30,133 nt of DNA from Armadillidium nasatum (Eukaryota > Arthropoda > Malacostraca > Isopoda > Armadillidiidae). Positions 12,491 through 24,540 of the stretch are shown piece by piece. The notes under the pieces are model-generated. The model did no database searches. It was given only the letters and a program-made list of their open reading frames with translations, and was not told the origin of the DNA. The position numbers were made by a program, and so were the translations under genes. Numbering within the stretch: position 1 is the first letter of the stretch; each line of letters starts with the position of its first letter. The stretch covers positions 1 to 30,133 of the forward strand of contig SEYY01004312.1 of the NCBI GenBank assembly GCA_009176605.1, given 5' to 3'.

Positions 12491-12963
12491 TACTGTTAAA
12501 TACTTGCCTAGCATATTATCTTCATTTGAAGATATTAAATTTAAGTTTATAAATTTTGTAGTTGATGCACAAGTAGTACTTTCTTAGTAATTAACAAATA
12601 ACTCTAAGTGTAAGTCTAAAATAGTTAAAAATAGACTTAAAGATATTGAACTAGCAAAAAATGAGCTAATTTCTGAAATTAAAATACCTGTTTTCTTTAG
12701 GTACGCTGATACCAATAGTAACCCTGCTGATTTGTTGACAAAAGGTGTTACATTTAAAAGGTTCAATGAGCTTAAACATTTCTGGGAGAATGGACCCCAT
12801 TTTTATCTAACAATTTTGCTAATTGGCCAGTGTATGACTTGTTGAGCATTCCTCCTGAACGCAAAACTAAATTATCTGTTAATTATAGTTCTGTCAGTCC
12901 CATAGAGGATAGTGATGTTGGTAGTGATTATAATCGTAAATTTGATATTCACAATAGTGACTA
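12491..12963 (+). pseudogene. BEL/Pao RNase H end and pre-integrase segment
   Basis: INFVVDAQVVLS then TAG (apparently in place of Trp), followed by SKIVKNRLKDIE and ADTNSNPADLLTKGVTFKRF. These are the last RNase H blocks and the NPADLLT motif that precedes the integrase in BEL/Pao. FWENGPHFL and NWPVYDLLSIP follow after a shift, and the frame closes with TAA/TAG near 12963. The HHCC and DDE integrase blocks are missing. Confidence 0.8.
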
Positions 12964-13583
<620 letters not shown>

Positions 13584-13693
13584 AATAAGTAAAAATGTAA
13601 GAAGAATTAAAGAATTCAAATTATGTATGGGATTTGATTAAAATTTTGGGTTGCGATTGCAGTACTTGATACTTTATTAATCAAAAAACTTAC

Positions 13694-13813
13694 GTCTGAT
13701 TCTATAAAGAAAGGAATGTCAGCGATCGAGTCTTCAAACTTTTCCATTGTAATATTTTTACCCAAAACAATAAACCATTCTTGATTTTCAACGAAAAAAT
13801 TCAATTTTCCTGC
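13694..13813 (-). CDS. Ionotropic receptor-like exon: late amino-terminal domain
   Basis: Exactly 40 codons, phase 0 at both ends. The acceptor is TTTCTAG|GCA (13813) and the donor GAC|GTAAGT (13694), a near-consensus site. The residues include NFFVENQEWFIVLGKN and DIPFFIESD. An aromatic 'x-x-W-F/L-I/L-V-L' strand followed some 20 residues later by a hydrophobic stretch ending in a small acidic motif is usual just ahead of the ligand-binding domain in ionotropic receptors. It joins in frame to the exon at 14123-14219 upstream and to 8331-8534 downstream. The upstream intron is short (about 310 bp) and contains a (TTA)n array. Confidence 0.68.
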
Positions 13814-13822
13814 CTAGAAATA

Positions 13823-13898
<76 letters not shown>

Positions 13899-13996
13899 AA
13901 TTTTTAATGTAATTAATTATAATAACATTAAGGATTAGAATAATAATAATAATCATAATAATAATAATTAATAATAATTAATAATAATAATAATAT
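13823..13996. repeat. (TTA)n / (AAT)n simple repeats
   Basis: TTA trinucleotides to ~13896, then after a 40-base gap AAT-type repeats on the same strand (13941-13996). They lie 10 bases inside the intron upstream of exon 13694-13813. Confidence 0.93.
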
Positions 13997-14122
13997 TGGA
14001 AAATATTATTACTTAGAAATACAAAAACTGTTAAGATTTTGTCTTGTAAAAAAAGAAAAAAATGCAAATTAAAAAAGAAAATATTTAAAAATACAAAATT
14101 ATTTATCAAAAATAACTAATAC

Positions 14123-14219
14123 TTTTTCAAAAATTTGAAGAAGTTGTTCATTCCAAATGCAAAAGAATTGTTGACCAAAAATTGGATCTTCTTCTATTAT
14201 TTTGTTGGTTTCGATGAAT
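14123..14219 (-). CDS. Ionotropic receptor-like exon: amino-terminal domain
   Basis: 97 bases: one base completing the previous codon, then 32 codons. The acceptor TTCTTCATTTCAG|A (14219) has a good pyrimidine tract. The donor AAA|GTATTAG (14123) is acceptable but weak. The residues FIETNKIIEEDPIFGQQFFC and IWNEQLLQIFEK are amphipathic with no diagnostic motif. The assignment rests on the phase-correct joins to both neighbours, and the split Arg codon AG|A at the upstream junction fits exactly. If the donor were skipped the frame would end at a TAA 15 bases later. Confidence 0.65.
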
Positions 14220-14573
14220 CTGAAATGAAGAAACCTTTAATTAAATGTAGAATTTATTTTTATCCTTAGCTCTGTTTCTTTGCTTTTCGTATACAGTATA
14301 TAGGAGAACAGTTGTTGTGTAATTGAAAGAAACTAAAATTGTTTTCATTTTAATAATTTTATTAATTTCTTAAATATTTTGTTGATAATATAATATTTCT
14401 TTACTATATTTTAGTTAGTAATTTCTTTCAGTGATATGAAATTTCAATTCGATTTTTAGCTCATGAATAGATTTTATACTCCTGTAGATCATTAATAACA
14501 TAGATCAGCTATTATATATTAAAAATATTCTATAAAATATTGTTTTAGAACATACTGTTTGGTATGAACTTAC

Positions 14574-14667
14574 CTTATGTAAGTATTGAATTGAAGTTTA
14601 TTCCCAATTAGTAAGTTAGAAAAAAGGTATAATAGGTTTCTGACATCTGATTTTGGTAATAACAAAT
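14574..14667 (-). CDS. Ionotropic receptor-like exon: amino-terminal domain
   Basis: 94 bases: two bases, 30 codons, two bases. The acceptor TTTTATTTTGCAG|AT (14667) and donor ATAAG|GTAAGT (14574) are strong. The residues LLLPKSDVRNLLYLFSNLLI and GNKLQFNTYI have the Leu-rich helical look of a LIVBP-like amino-terminal domain, but no motif is diagnostic. It joins in phase to 14123-14219, and upstream to 20625-20761 across a ~6-kb intron (G + AT makes Asp). Confidence 0.65.
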
Positions 14668-15117
14668 CTGCAAAATAAAATGAATGACAACGCAACACTT
14701 TCTTTCAAAATGACATAATTTAAATTATTAACCTATTTTTATAAATTAATAATATAAAAATTATCATGAAACAAAACAAAATATTATTGCATTTCAATTA
14801 CACAGGCCTGCATTTTTTCACTTTTACAAAATTATCTTTAGTTTAACTGCTAAACTTTGTCTTTTTATGTCTGAATCCAAATATGATTGCAGTTGTTCTC
14901 TAACAAGTAAGGATTTTTCACAAAACGCAATGATAAGTCATGAAGAAAAAACAGTAAATACATATCAATAATGGTTTATTAAAAGGGTTTAAATTGAAAC
15001 ACATTTTTTTTTTAAATTTGAAACTAAATGGGTAAATAAGGTGAAAAATATTTTTAAAAGAAATATATGAAAGGGAAACTTACAAATTAATAGTAGGGCG
15101 CAAATTTAAAGTCGACC
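14668..15117. other. AT-rich intron sequence
   Basis: No exon, transposon domain or structured repeat recognised. Confidence 0.4.
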
Positions 15118-16725
15118 TTACTCAGCCGCATAGTAGCGTTTTCGCTGATTTTGAAAGCTTCTTTTCAGACTTTTCCTTTTATATGTTGCTACTTCAGTTT
15201 CTCGAAGCAAACCCCAGCAGTAGTCCGCTATCATACTAGTATTCCAGCGACCCTGGTACCTCCTCTCCATTTCTTTCACATCTTGGTGGAAGCGCTCGCC
15301 TTGCTCCTCGCTAACAGCTCCTAGATTTTCTGGAAAGAAATCCAAATGAGAATGAAGAAAGTGCAGCTTGAGGCTCATCGAACACCCTAATTCTCTCAAA
15401 TTTTGTGGCATATCTTCGATGATTGCCTTGAAATTTGGGTCTTTATTGTTCCCTAGGAACTTACCACTTCCTCGAATGACAGCCATGCCACTTTTTCTTT
15501 AACATCCATTTTCGTTTCAAACTGTGGGTCTTCCATTAGCTTGCGAATATCAGGACCGACAAATACTCCCTCTTTAATTTTTGCCTCGGATAATGCAGGT
15601 AATTTGTTCCTTTAGGTATTTGAGCAGGAGTACGTTCTTTGGGTCCACAAGGTTTTCCTTCACGACGTTCTTTATTACAATTTCAAACTCAGATTTCCTC
15701 GTCCACTCCTTTTGTATCCAATGCTGGGCTCTGTTTCGACTATCACACTCACACAAGAAACAAGGGTATTTGGTGTACCTTCCTTGCTGTCCTAGAAGCA
15801 TAGAAAGCACTTTCAAATCTCCACATATAGTCCACTCATTGTCCTTGTATTTTAACTTCGACAAAATCATACTCAAATTCTCGTAGTGTTCTTTCAAATA
15901 AACAGAATGAGCAACTGGTACTGAGGCAAACTTATTGCCATTATGAAGGAGGACTGCCTTTAGACTTTGTTTTTTAAACTACTCCTTTACATCATAGTTT
16001 ACATTGAAAAATACTTAACAGCTCAGTGATATCATTGAAAAATACTAGTTCATCTTCTTGAGAAAAGTATTGAAGAAAATCTATTTCTCTTTCTCTATAC
16101 CATGAAAATGATGTACCTGGTGCTAATAAATTTTTTCCCTTCAACCTTGAGCCTAACAATTCGGCTGACTCCTTCGGTAGATCTAAATCCCTGACAAGAT
16201 CATTTAATTCTGGTTGTGTGAACAATTGAGGTTCGTTGTTATAACCACTAAACTCTTCACCAGAGCTGCTCCCTTCACAGTCAGTATCATAAAATGTCGC
16301 AATATCATCTAACGAACTTGATGGAGTTGGTACAGGGACGTCAGGACCATGATCAACAGGACGCATTGCGGATGGAAGATTTGGATACGAAATTACTTTT
16401 TTTTCAAGTTATAACCCTCAACATTGGTCAAGCAAAAATAGCAATCATCAATATGATTTTGGGGCTCCCTCCAGATCATAGGCACTCCAAATCGAAAAGA
16501 TTTCTTTTTACCTTGAGATCGCTGTCGAAGTTCTTCTATGCAAATGCAGCAGACTGTGTGTGGAGCCCATGCCTTATCCTGATCACCCAGTTTCACACCG
16601 AAATATGCAAAATAAACCGTCTTAACGAATGTAGTAATGTTCCTTTTTTGTTTTTTCACTACATAATTACAGCAGATGTAAAAATAACTGTTAGGGCTAG
16701 TGCGACAACGACGATTAGAAATCAT
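15118..16725 (-). pseudogene. Transposon-like gene of a family common in arthropods, broken
   Basis: Four consecutive minus-strand pieces form one protein. 16725-16393: YFGVKLGDQDKAWAPH, a CxxC-type N-terminal zinc region, VPMIWREP and DDCYFCLTN. 16366-15992: AMRPVDHGP and LPKESAELLGSRLKGKNLL. 15897-15574: ICGDLKVLSMLLGQQ and KYPCFLCECDSR. 15486-15118: HSHLDFFPENLGAVSEEQGE, RFHQDVKEMERRYQGRW and DYCW. I know this repertoire as a multicopy uncharacterised family in spiders, aphids and other invertebrates, probably a transposase. Lesions: an A8 tract at ~16400 shifts the frame; a TAG replaces Trp and nearby codons are missing at ~15970; and some 25 codons plus one base are missing at ~15630, removing a normally conserved segment. 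GC is clearly above that of its surroundings. It lies within the large receptor intron, on the same strand. Confidence 0.82.
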
Positions 16726-16939
16726 AATGTGAACACAGTGTTAGCTGAAATCGATCGCGATGAAAAAATCACTTCAGCACTTTCCTCACGTCTTCTCACA
16801 TCAATAAACAAATCAGTACTGAACGGCTAACCAGCAAACTAGAATGATGCAGTCCTAGATTAGCAAGAAAGACAAGTTGAAACATGAGTAAACAGGTTGT
16901 CATTATGCTCTGTTCTTTATTATGTTGAGGTTGAACCTA

Positions 16940-16942
<3 letters not shown>

Positions 16943-17022
<80 letters not shown>
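16943..17022. repeat. (TA)n microsatellite
   Basis: About 80 bases of pure TA. Confidence 0.97.
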
Positions 17023-17024
<2 letters not shown>

Positions 17025-17345
17025 CAGGTTCTTGACTTTCTTATTTAATATTTGTGGATAACATTTACAAACAAACAGTGCAAACACAGACTTGTAAAGA
17101 GATCAAGAGAAAATAAAATATGATTACATGGGGTTTGAGAAAAAAAAAACCTTACGTGATGGAGGGAAACGAATGTGATTTTCGAATTCAGCACTCCATA
17201 ATACATGGAAATAAGACAAATTCTTAAGAGACAATTTTTCCATTGCATGACAGTGTTATTAATATGTGATTTTTTTCCTAAAATAATAATAAAACTCTTG
17301 ATGTTTGGAAGAATCACACACATACACAAAATGATTTTTCATTTT
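17023..17345. other. Unassigned intronic sequence
   Basis: A 94-codon minus-strand open frame (17045-17329) has no recognisable motif and is probably chance. Confidence 0.4.
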
Positions 17346-17465
17346 TTTTAAAATAAAAAAGTTCACATCTCACGGGCATTGCCCTATTCTAGAAGATGAA
17401 CTTTTCGAACAGGCTCGCTCAAGCACGTGAGTCAATCACTCTACTGTTTGAGCCAAGGTAGACGG
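17346..17465 (-). mobile_element. Possible tRNA-derived SINE
   Basis: On the minus strand, TGGCTCAAACAGTAGAG (A-box-like) is followed ~30 bases later by CTGTTCGAAAAG (B-box-like, with the TTCGA core), the layout of a Pol III internal promoter. Behind it is a hairpin: AAGTTCATCT pairs with AGATGTGAACTT (two-base bulge), with an inner GGGC-AAT-GCCC stem. The unit ends in TTTTTT, a Pol III terminator. The tRNA-like part does not fold into a clean cloverleaf, so a degenerate SINE or tRNA pseudogene are both possible. No second copy is in the window. Confidence 0.45.
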
Positions 17466-17689
17466 ATTCAAATAAATTGCCTGCCTTTATTTAAATTAAA
17501 TGACTGAGGAGCAACATAAAAATTATTGATGCTAGGAATTCATCAAAATTAATAATGAGAATATTTTTTAAATTCTTTTTGTGAAAGAATATTTTCAAAA
17601 TAAAAGAATGGTTTTTCAATTTGAATTTGAAGAGTTCAAATACTGAAATTATCCGGATGAATTCAAGTTTAAAGTTTAAAAGAATGACT

Positions 17690-17960
17690 GAAAGAGTAGG
17701 AGGAGAAAAGAGAGGAAGGAGGAGGAGGAGGAGGAGGAGGAGGTAGAAAAAGAGAATAAATAAGAAGTAAAGAATATAAAAAAGAAAGAAAACGGTAAAA
17801 AGAGAGAAAAAAAAAAACAAAATACAGATGTAAAAGGCAAAGAATATTGTATAAAAAAGAAAATAAACAATCGATAAAGAGGGAAAAGTGACAAATATGA
17901 AAAACTAAAAAGATAAAAAGAAAGAAAGAATATAAAGAAGTTAAAAATAAGAAAGAACTT
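17690..17960. repeat. Polypurine-rich tract with (GGA)n core
   Basis: About 270 bases consisting mostly of A and G on the plus strand. A (GGA) run of about ten units lies at 17715-17742, with GAAA/AAAG-type repeats after it. It is low complexity; the long pyrimidine-strand open frames over it (rich in Phe and Ser) are artefacts. Confidence 0.85.
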
Positions 17961-18024
17961 TATCATTTTTAATGGTTTTTCACACTTAAAATGTGACCAA
18001 ATTTAAGTAATAAAAATTGGTTGC

Positions 18025-20037
<2,013 letters not shown>

Positions 20038-20412
20038 GGTTAAAGAAATAGGACGATAGTTAGAAGATTGAGAGGAGGTCCCTTTTTCGGCACAGGCTGA
20101 ATGAGCGCACTTTTCCAGCAAGAATTGAAGGTCGAAGTGGAGAGACGGAGACAAAATAGTTTACCAAGGCTGGGTGCAAGCTTAGAAGCACAAATTTTGA
20201 AAACTGCAGGAGGAATTACATCTAGACCATACGCCTTATTATTATTAAGCTCAGAGAGAGCACAAACGATATCTTTAAAAAATCACAATTTTGGGCATAA
20301 ATGAGTTGGAGGGGGTTGAAGGAGGAGGAATTGCTCCGGAATTATCTAAGGTAGAGTTAGAGTTCAGCTTTAGAAGAAAGAAAAATGGAATGTTGTGCCA
20401 TCAGAAATTTCC
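20038..20412 (-). mobile_element. LINE-A2, RT fingers and linker fragment
   Basis: Homologous to the RT-start and linker region of the other copies (minus strand: cysteine-tryptophan block before the KKG region, then the linker encoding the NSFMP-type residues). Its 5' part repeats sequence already present in LINE-A at ~19870-20037. It is therefore a separate fragment or a partial duplication fused head-to-tail, not a continuation. It has no intact frame. Confidence 0.8.
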
Positions 20413-20624
20413 ATATATATTTAATAATAAACATTAAAAAAAAAAGAGAGAGAGATTTTTAAAATGAAAAAGGTTAAAGATTGAAATTTAGAAATGCTTA
20501 TAATTACTACGAATGTATTCTAATATGGCTATATTTTCAAAATATCATTTTACATTAATAAATCAATGGCATAGATTTGGTTTTATCAAAATCTTAATAA
20601 CTGGATTTCGGAAATCGAAATTAC
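20413..20624. other. Short AT-rich intron segment
   Basis: Contains an A-run followed by (AG)n near 20433-20455. Nothing else is recognised. Confidence 0.5.
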
Positions 20625-20761
20625 CAGAAAAATAAGTTTTTTGTCTATATTTGTTGCAAATTAAATTCAAAGAAGCTTGTCCAATCTTATATGAAAAGGA
20701 TAATAAATTCACATCCCTATCCCATCGAGATATCAGGATGAGGTTGAAGGTCATTCTTTCA
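20625..20761 (-). CDS. Ionotropic receptor-like exon: amino-terminal domain
   Basis: 137 bases: one base, 45 codons, one base. The donor is TTCTG|GTAATT (20625) and the most likely acceptor GATTAAAG|T (20761). The residues MTFNLILISRWDRDVNLLSF, then YKIGQASLNLICNKYRQKTY, fit the segment that follows the 'Y-x-F-T' strand in LIVBP-like amino-terminal domains of glutamate-receptor-type proteins. It joins in phase to 14574-14667 downstream. It does not join in phase to the exon just upstream (20858-20904) by any GT-AG pair I can find. Confidence 0.6.
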
Positions 20762-20857
20762 CTTTAATCAAATAAAATAAAATTGTAATTTAATCAATTA
20801 GTTATTGATAATGGAATGAAATTTTTAGAATGTATAATTAAGGTGATTCTCCATTAC

Positions 20858-20904
20858 TCCATTTTCTTTCGTTTCAATTAAAATTTGCAAGCATTCATTT
20901 AACT
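20858..20904 (-). CDS. Ionotropic receptor-like micro-exon: amino-terminal domain
   Basis: 47 bases: two bases, then 15 codons (LNECLQILIETKENG). The acceptor ACCATCAG|AG (20904) matches the phase left by the exon at 22032-22088. The only GT donor is GGA|GTAATG (20858). The sequence stays open for ten more codons past that donor and still looks receptor-like (VMENHLNYTF, with the Y-x-F strand expected here), ending at TAA. The true exon may therefore have reached TTC, with its donor since lost. Confidence 0.55.
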
Positions 20905-21129
20905 CTGATGGTTCTCATGCTACTTTAAAGAATTAAAGTTTTTAAAACTTTGTAAACTTTTATCTAGCAATCATTCAAAATCTATTTTCACTGATTCCAA
21001 AAATAAAAACATAAAAATAAAAAATCCCAGTAGAAAATGCAATAATCTTTGTTTTCTTTTTTCTTTCAGCATTTTTTTTGGAGCTTTTCAAAAAAAAAAA
21101 AATTATTTCTAATTTTGATTCAATCGCTT

Positions 21130-21160
21130 CCCCTTCTTCCCCTTCTTCCCCTTCTTCCCC
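21130..21160 (-). other. G-quadruplex motif (four GGGG runs)
   Basis: On the minus strand four GGGG runs are spaced exactly nine bases apart (loops of AAGAA). The plus strand is the matching CCCCTTCTT tandem repeat. It lies in the intron between receptor exons 22032-22088 and 20858-20904, on the transcribed RNA sense. Confidence 0.85.
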
Positions 21161-21420
21161 TTAATTTTAGCAGTAACACAGCAACACTAATGTTTTACCG
21201 TCGGCTAAGGTTGAAACATTTGCTTCAACTTGTATCTCTAGTTACCTTTAAGATAATTCCAGAACTATTTTTCCTACTTTCAACTGATCTATGCTTTACA
21301 TTTTAATTTATTTTAAAGAAGTGATTTATGACTTATCTCTTATAAATATTAAGGAATGCGCCCTCGATGGGAATCATTCCCGTGATTATTAAAACTCATG
21401 GTTCCTACTTGACTTTAACC
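21161..21420. other. Unassigned intron sequence
   Basis: No exon or transposon domain recognised. Confidence 0.4.
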
Positions 21421-21720
21421 TTGGTAACTTAAATTTTGGTCCCTTCCAGTATCTCTTCGTGCTGATAGAGAGCCTTTCAACTAGCGTTAAAAAGAGTAGA
21501 TCAATCTCAACTTTCTAACTTCGTCTTATCGCTTTTTCCTCTCTTCTTCCCAAAGTTTTGAATCTTTCCTTAACAGAAAACTTTGGAAGCAACTAAAATC
21601 ATCTGTTCTTATCTCAGATCGTAAATATGGTTTCCGTAAAGAACACTCGACTAGTGATTTTCTATTTTTTCTCTTTATTTTGGTAAATCATTTGCTGCGA
21701 AGACAAATCGTAGAATCAGG
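21421..21720 (+). mobile_element. LINE-F fragment in opposite orientation
   Basis: The plus-strand reading ESFLNRKLWKQLKSSVLISD followed by RKYGFRKEHSTSDFLFFL (about 21560-21690) corresponds to the SILNRKIWKHLNSSNLISDRQYGFR block of LINE A-D. It is the only LINE scrap here on the plus strand, and it is diverged. Boundaries are approximate; a run of 23 A (21722-21744) follows, too soon after the RT block to be this element's true tail unless most of it was deleted. Confidence 0.72.
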
Positions 21721-21721
21721 C

Positions 21722-21744
21722 AAAAAAAAAAAAAAAAAAAAAAA
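21722..21744. repeat. A23 homopolymer
   Basis: Uninterrupted run of 23 adenines. Confidence 0.95.
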
Positions 21745-22031
21745 GGAATTTTTTTCGTTTTATCTCTGCTTCGACTAATCATGTCAAATTAATAATAATA
21801 ATTAATAGATATTTTAATAATATTTAACTGATTGATAATTAAATTTAAAAAAAAAAAATTTCCTTTTGTTTAAAAAATAATATAATTATTTGTTTCTCAA
21901 TATTTTACTGAAAATTTAGTCTATATTTGTTAAAGTTAGTGATAATATACTGAAATGATTTTGTTTCATATTAACAAAAGAAATTGATTTCAAAGAAAAG
22001 TTTATAGAGTATTTGCAATTTAAGAACATAC
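21745..22031. other. AT-rich intron sequence
   Basis: Nothing recognised apart from short A/T runs. Confidence 0.45.
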
Positions 22032-22088
22032 TTCTTTTTTCCGACATCTTTAGCAGCGGTTGTAGATGGTCATTTTTAATCCTAAAAT
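22032..22088 (-). CDS. Ionotropic receptor-like micro-exon: amino-terminal domain
   Basis: 57 bases: two bases, 18 codons (FRIKNDHLQPLLKMSEKR), one base. The acceptor is CTGATAG|AT (22088) and the donor AGAA|GTATGT (22032). An alternative acceptor eight bases downstream (TTTTAG|GATT) would break the phase, so the upstream one is chosen. Joined to the exon at 25128-25235 the reading is NDFD-D-FRIKND. A strand of the form 'i-l-x-N/D-D' followed by 'LQxLLK' is what amino-terminal domains of this receptor class show after the 'W-K-x-h' strand. Confidence 0.58.
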
Positions 22089-22520
22089 CTATCAGCAGTT
22101 GTATTTCTCAAAGTTTACTTCTGTTATTCTACTTTTCATTTATAATTTACACTTTTAAATTAATATCTTCTCCTTTCGTTAGTATTTTCATTTTCAAAAG
22201 TTCCAAACATAACCTCAAAAAACAATGATAGATTGTGACAGGAGAAACTGACCTGATCTTTCCACATTTTCAACTAAGTAGAGAAAAAATGGCTGTCTTA
22301 AAACCTCGAAACCTTCATTCATATATATTCATTAAAATAATCTTCCACACAATAACATATTTTAAAACAAATCTTTAAACCTTCCAATGCTATTTATATT
22401 CTTCTTTTTCAATTCATTTCAACTTTTAGAAAACCTTTTTGTTCTGCTCACTGAACAGGCTATTAATAGATTACATGTTCTGAGGCGTCATCGTAACTTT
22501 TTCACACTATTTCAGTGATT
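22089..22520. other. Intron sequence without recognised features
   Basis: AT-rich. No exon with matching phase and no transposon residue found before the LINE-B tail. Confidence 0.45.
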
Positions 22521-24540
22521 TTTTTTATTTCACCTCTGGTGGACAAAGGCCAGTGGCATACTAAAATATCCACCAGAGATAGGGAGAAAATCGGAGACCT
22601 GGTTAAATAAAAGACCTACATATCCCGATACACGGCGTTTGAAGGTGTGTAAATCATTGGAAACTGAGAAAATAGATGAAGGAAGTGTGTTCCACACTTT
22701 ACCAGTAGATTACATGCAAGACTGAGCATAGCGGTTAAGTTTGAGGTCATATAGTTGGATAGAGAAAGGATAAGACTGTGCAGAAAGATTTTTTCTATTG
22801 TAATAGCGATAGCCTAGAGAGAGTGACGCAACAGTTCGACAGGCAGAAAAAGACTGGAGAGAAATAGTGAGAGCAGGAGCTGATAAGACGAAAAGCTCTA
22901 AACTCTACATTTTCTAGGAGAGCTGTGCAAGTGGAGTGGAACCACCTCAGATTGTGAGGTGTATTCCATACAGGGGCGAACAACACCCCCATAAGAGCAA
23001 GCAACTGGGGTGGAGTGAAGAAATTCTGAAAGCGCCTCAGAACACCTAACCTCTTAGAAACTTATTCAGAAATAGAAATAATATGAACTTTCGAAGAAAG
23101 ATCGCGAGAAAACACAGAGGATATTGAGGAGAGATGAAGGTTTGAGTCGGGTGTTTTCGAAAAAGATATCATGGTTGCGTCGAATGGAGAGATGGAGGAA
23201 TTGAGTTTTGGTGGCATTAAAAGCGAACATGATATCTTCTTCGAAAACACACAACTCACACCTTCATCTCTACCCATTCTGAAATACGAGATATTTCAGA
23301 GGTCGGTTGCTCCAAAGCTACCTTTCTTACGTCTATTAACAGTTTTTGGGATGTTCTCCTTTCAAATTGAAAAGAGTAATGAAGGATGGAGTTATCTGCA
23401 TAAGAGTGGATAGGAGATGAAATAACACAGAGAATGTAATTAATGAAAAACAGAAAAAGTGTTGGGGAAATGACGGATCCTTAAGGAACACATTGTTAAT
23501 AGATTTAAAGGATGAACGGTGGGCGTATACGGCAGCAGCTATAGTACGACCGGAAAAGAAATCAGAGCGAAGGCCACAGAGAAAAGGATAGATTCCTATA
23601 GAGAGTAGTTTGCAAATCAAGCTTTGTGCCAGACTCTATCAAAAGCTTTCGATATGTCCAGCACCACAGCAAAGGATTCACCGAAATGCCGAAGAGCGGA
23701 AGACCATGAGTCACAGAGAATGGTAAGAAGATCATCAGTAGAGTGTTTTTTCTTTAAGCCATACTGGTGATCAGAGATAAGATTGGAAGAATTGAGATGT
23801 TTCCAAATCTTCCTGTAAAGGATAGACTCGAAAACTTTAGAAAGAACGGAGGTTAAAGAAATGGCACGATAGTTAGATGTTTTAAATATGATTTTAAATA
23901 TGAGTTAGATGTTTTAAATAAGTTAGAGGGGTGTCACTTCTTCATCACTGTCTGAATGAGCGTACGTTTCCAGGAAGAAGAGAAAGTTGAAATAGAAATA
24001 CATAAAAGAAATAGTTTTCCAAGGCAGGATGCAAGCTCGGAAGCACAAGTGTTCAGAACCATAGGAGAGATACCATCAGGACTGTACGCCTTCTTAGTGT
24101 TAAGCTCTGATAGAATAGATTTACATCTTTAGAAGAAATTACAATTTTTTTGCATAAATGAGTTGGAGGAGGTAGAAGGAAATGGAACAGCTCCAGAATC
24201 GTCTAAAGTTAAATTAGAAGCAAAAGTTTGAGCGAAGAGTTCAGCTTTAGTGGAAGGCAAGAAGGCAGTTGTTCCGTCAGAAGAAATAAAGGAGGGAAGG
24301 AAGAAGCAAAAGTTAGAGTTGACATATTTTAGAAAATACCAGCAAGGTCGTGAGGAAGAAAATACAGAAATATTATTGAATTTAAACCGAGAAATGTGTT
24401 TGGTGTTAGAGAGAATATATTTTTGCACTATTCCGGGGTGAAATGTAAGTTGCCATGAGTTTCTGGAGTTTGAAGAAGAAAGTAGTACCCTACATGAGAA
24501 CAAGCAGAGTTAAACCAAGGTTTGTTAGGTTTAGTAGAAG
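22521..24540 (-). mobile_element. LINE-B, Jockey/CR1-like, 5'-truncated
   Basis: The minus strand ends in GTGAAATAAAAAAAA with a perfect 10-bp terminal hairpin (22534-22543 with 22569-22578). Coding remnants: SRAFRLIS-type C-terminal residues (22795-23004), DIFFENTRLKPSS (23062-23277), the palm (23620-23336, SGRTIAAAVYAHRSSFKSIN), the RT fingers (~23650-24000, unreadable in one frame), and the linker (24503-24129, SSNSRNSWQLTFHPGI and LPSTKAELFAQTFASN). The catalytic box at 23391-23402 reads YADN, so it is inactive. It contains a 44-base inverted duplication (23228-23271) and a short tandem duplication of GTTAGATGTTTTAAATA (23871-23930). Truncated before the endonuclease. Confidence 0.9.

Larger units (their letters stand above)
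9742..12963 (+). mobile_element. BEL/Pao LTR-retrotransposon relic
   Basis: Plus-strand coding remnants in BEL/Pao order: Gag with a DUF1759-like domain, CCHC knuckle, aspartic protease, the start of the RT, then the RNase H end and the segment before the integrase. Stops and frameshifts are frequent. The RT catalytic core (including the YxDD box), the N-terminal part of RNase H and the integrase are absent. No LTRs were recognised. It lies antisense to the receptor gene, inside its 5.2-kb intron. Confidence 0.88.

Noticed and set aside
16294..16830. 178-residue plus-strand open frame
   Set aside because: It is antisense to the transposase-like pseudogene, whose minus-strand residues match a known family.
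17491..17966. Phe/Ser-rich hydrophobic minus-strand frames that look like membrane proteins
   Set aside because: They translate the pyrimidine strand of a low-complexity polypurine tract.
23171..23413. Plus-strand frame containing the LINE peptide DIFFENTQ
   Set aside because: Explained by a 44-base inverted duplication within LINE-B, not a separate gene.
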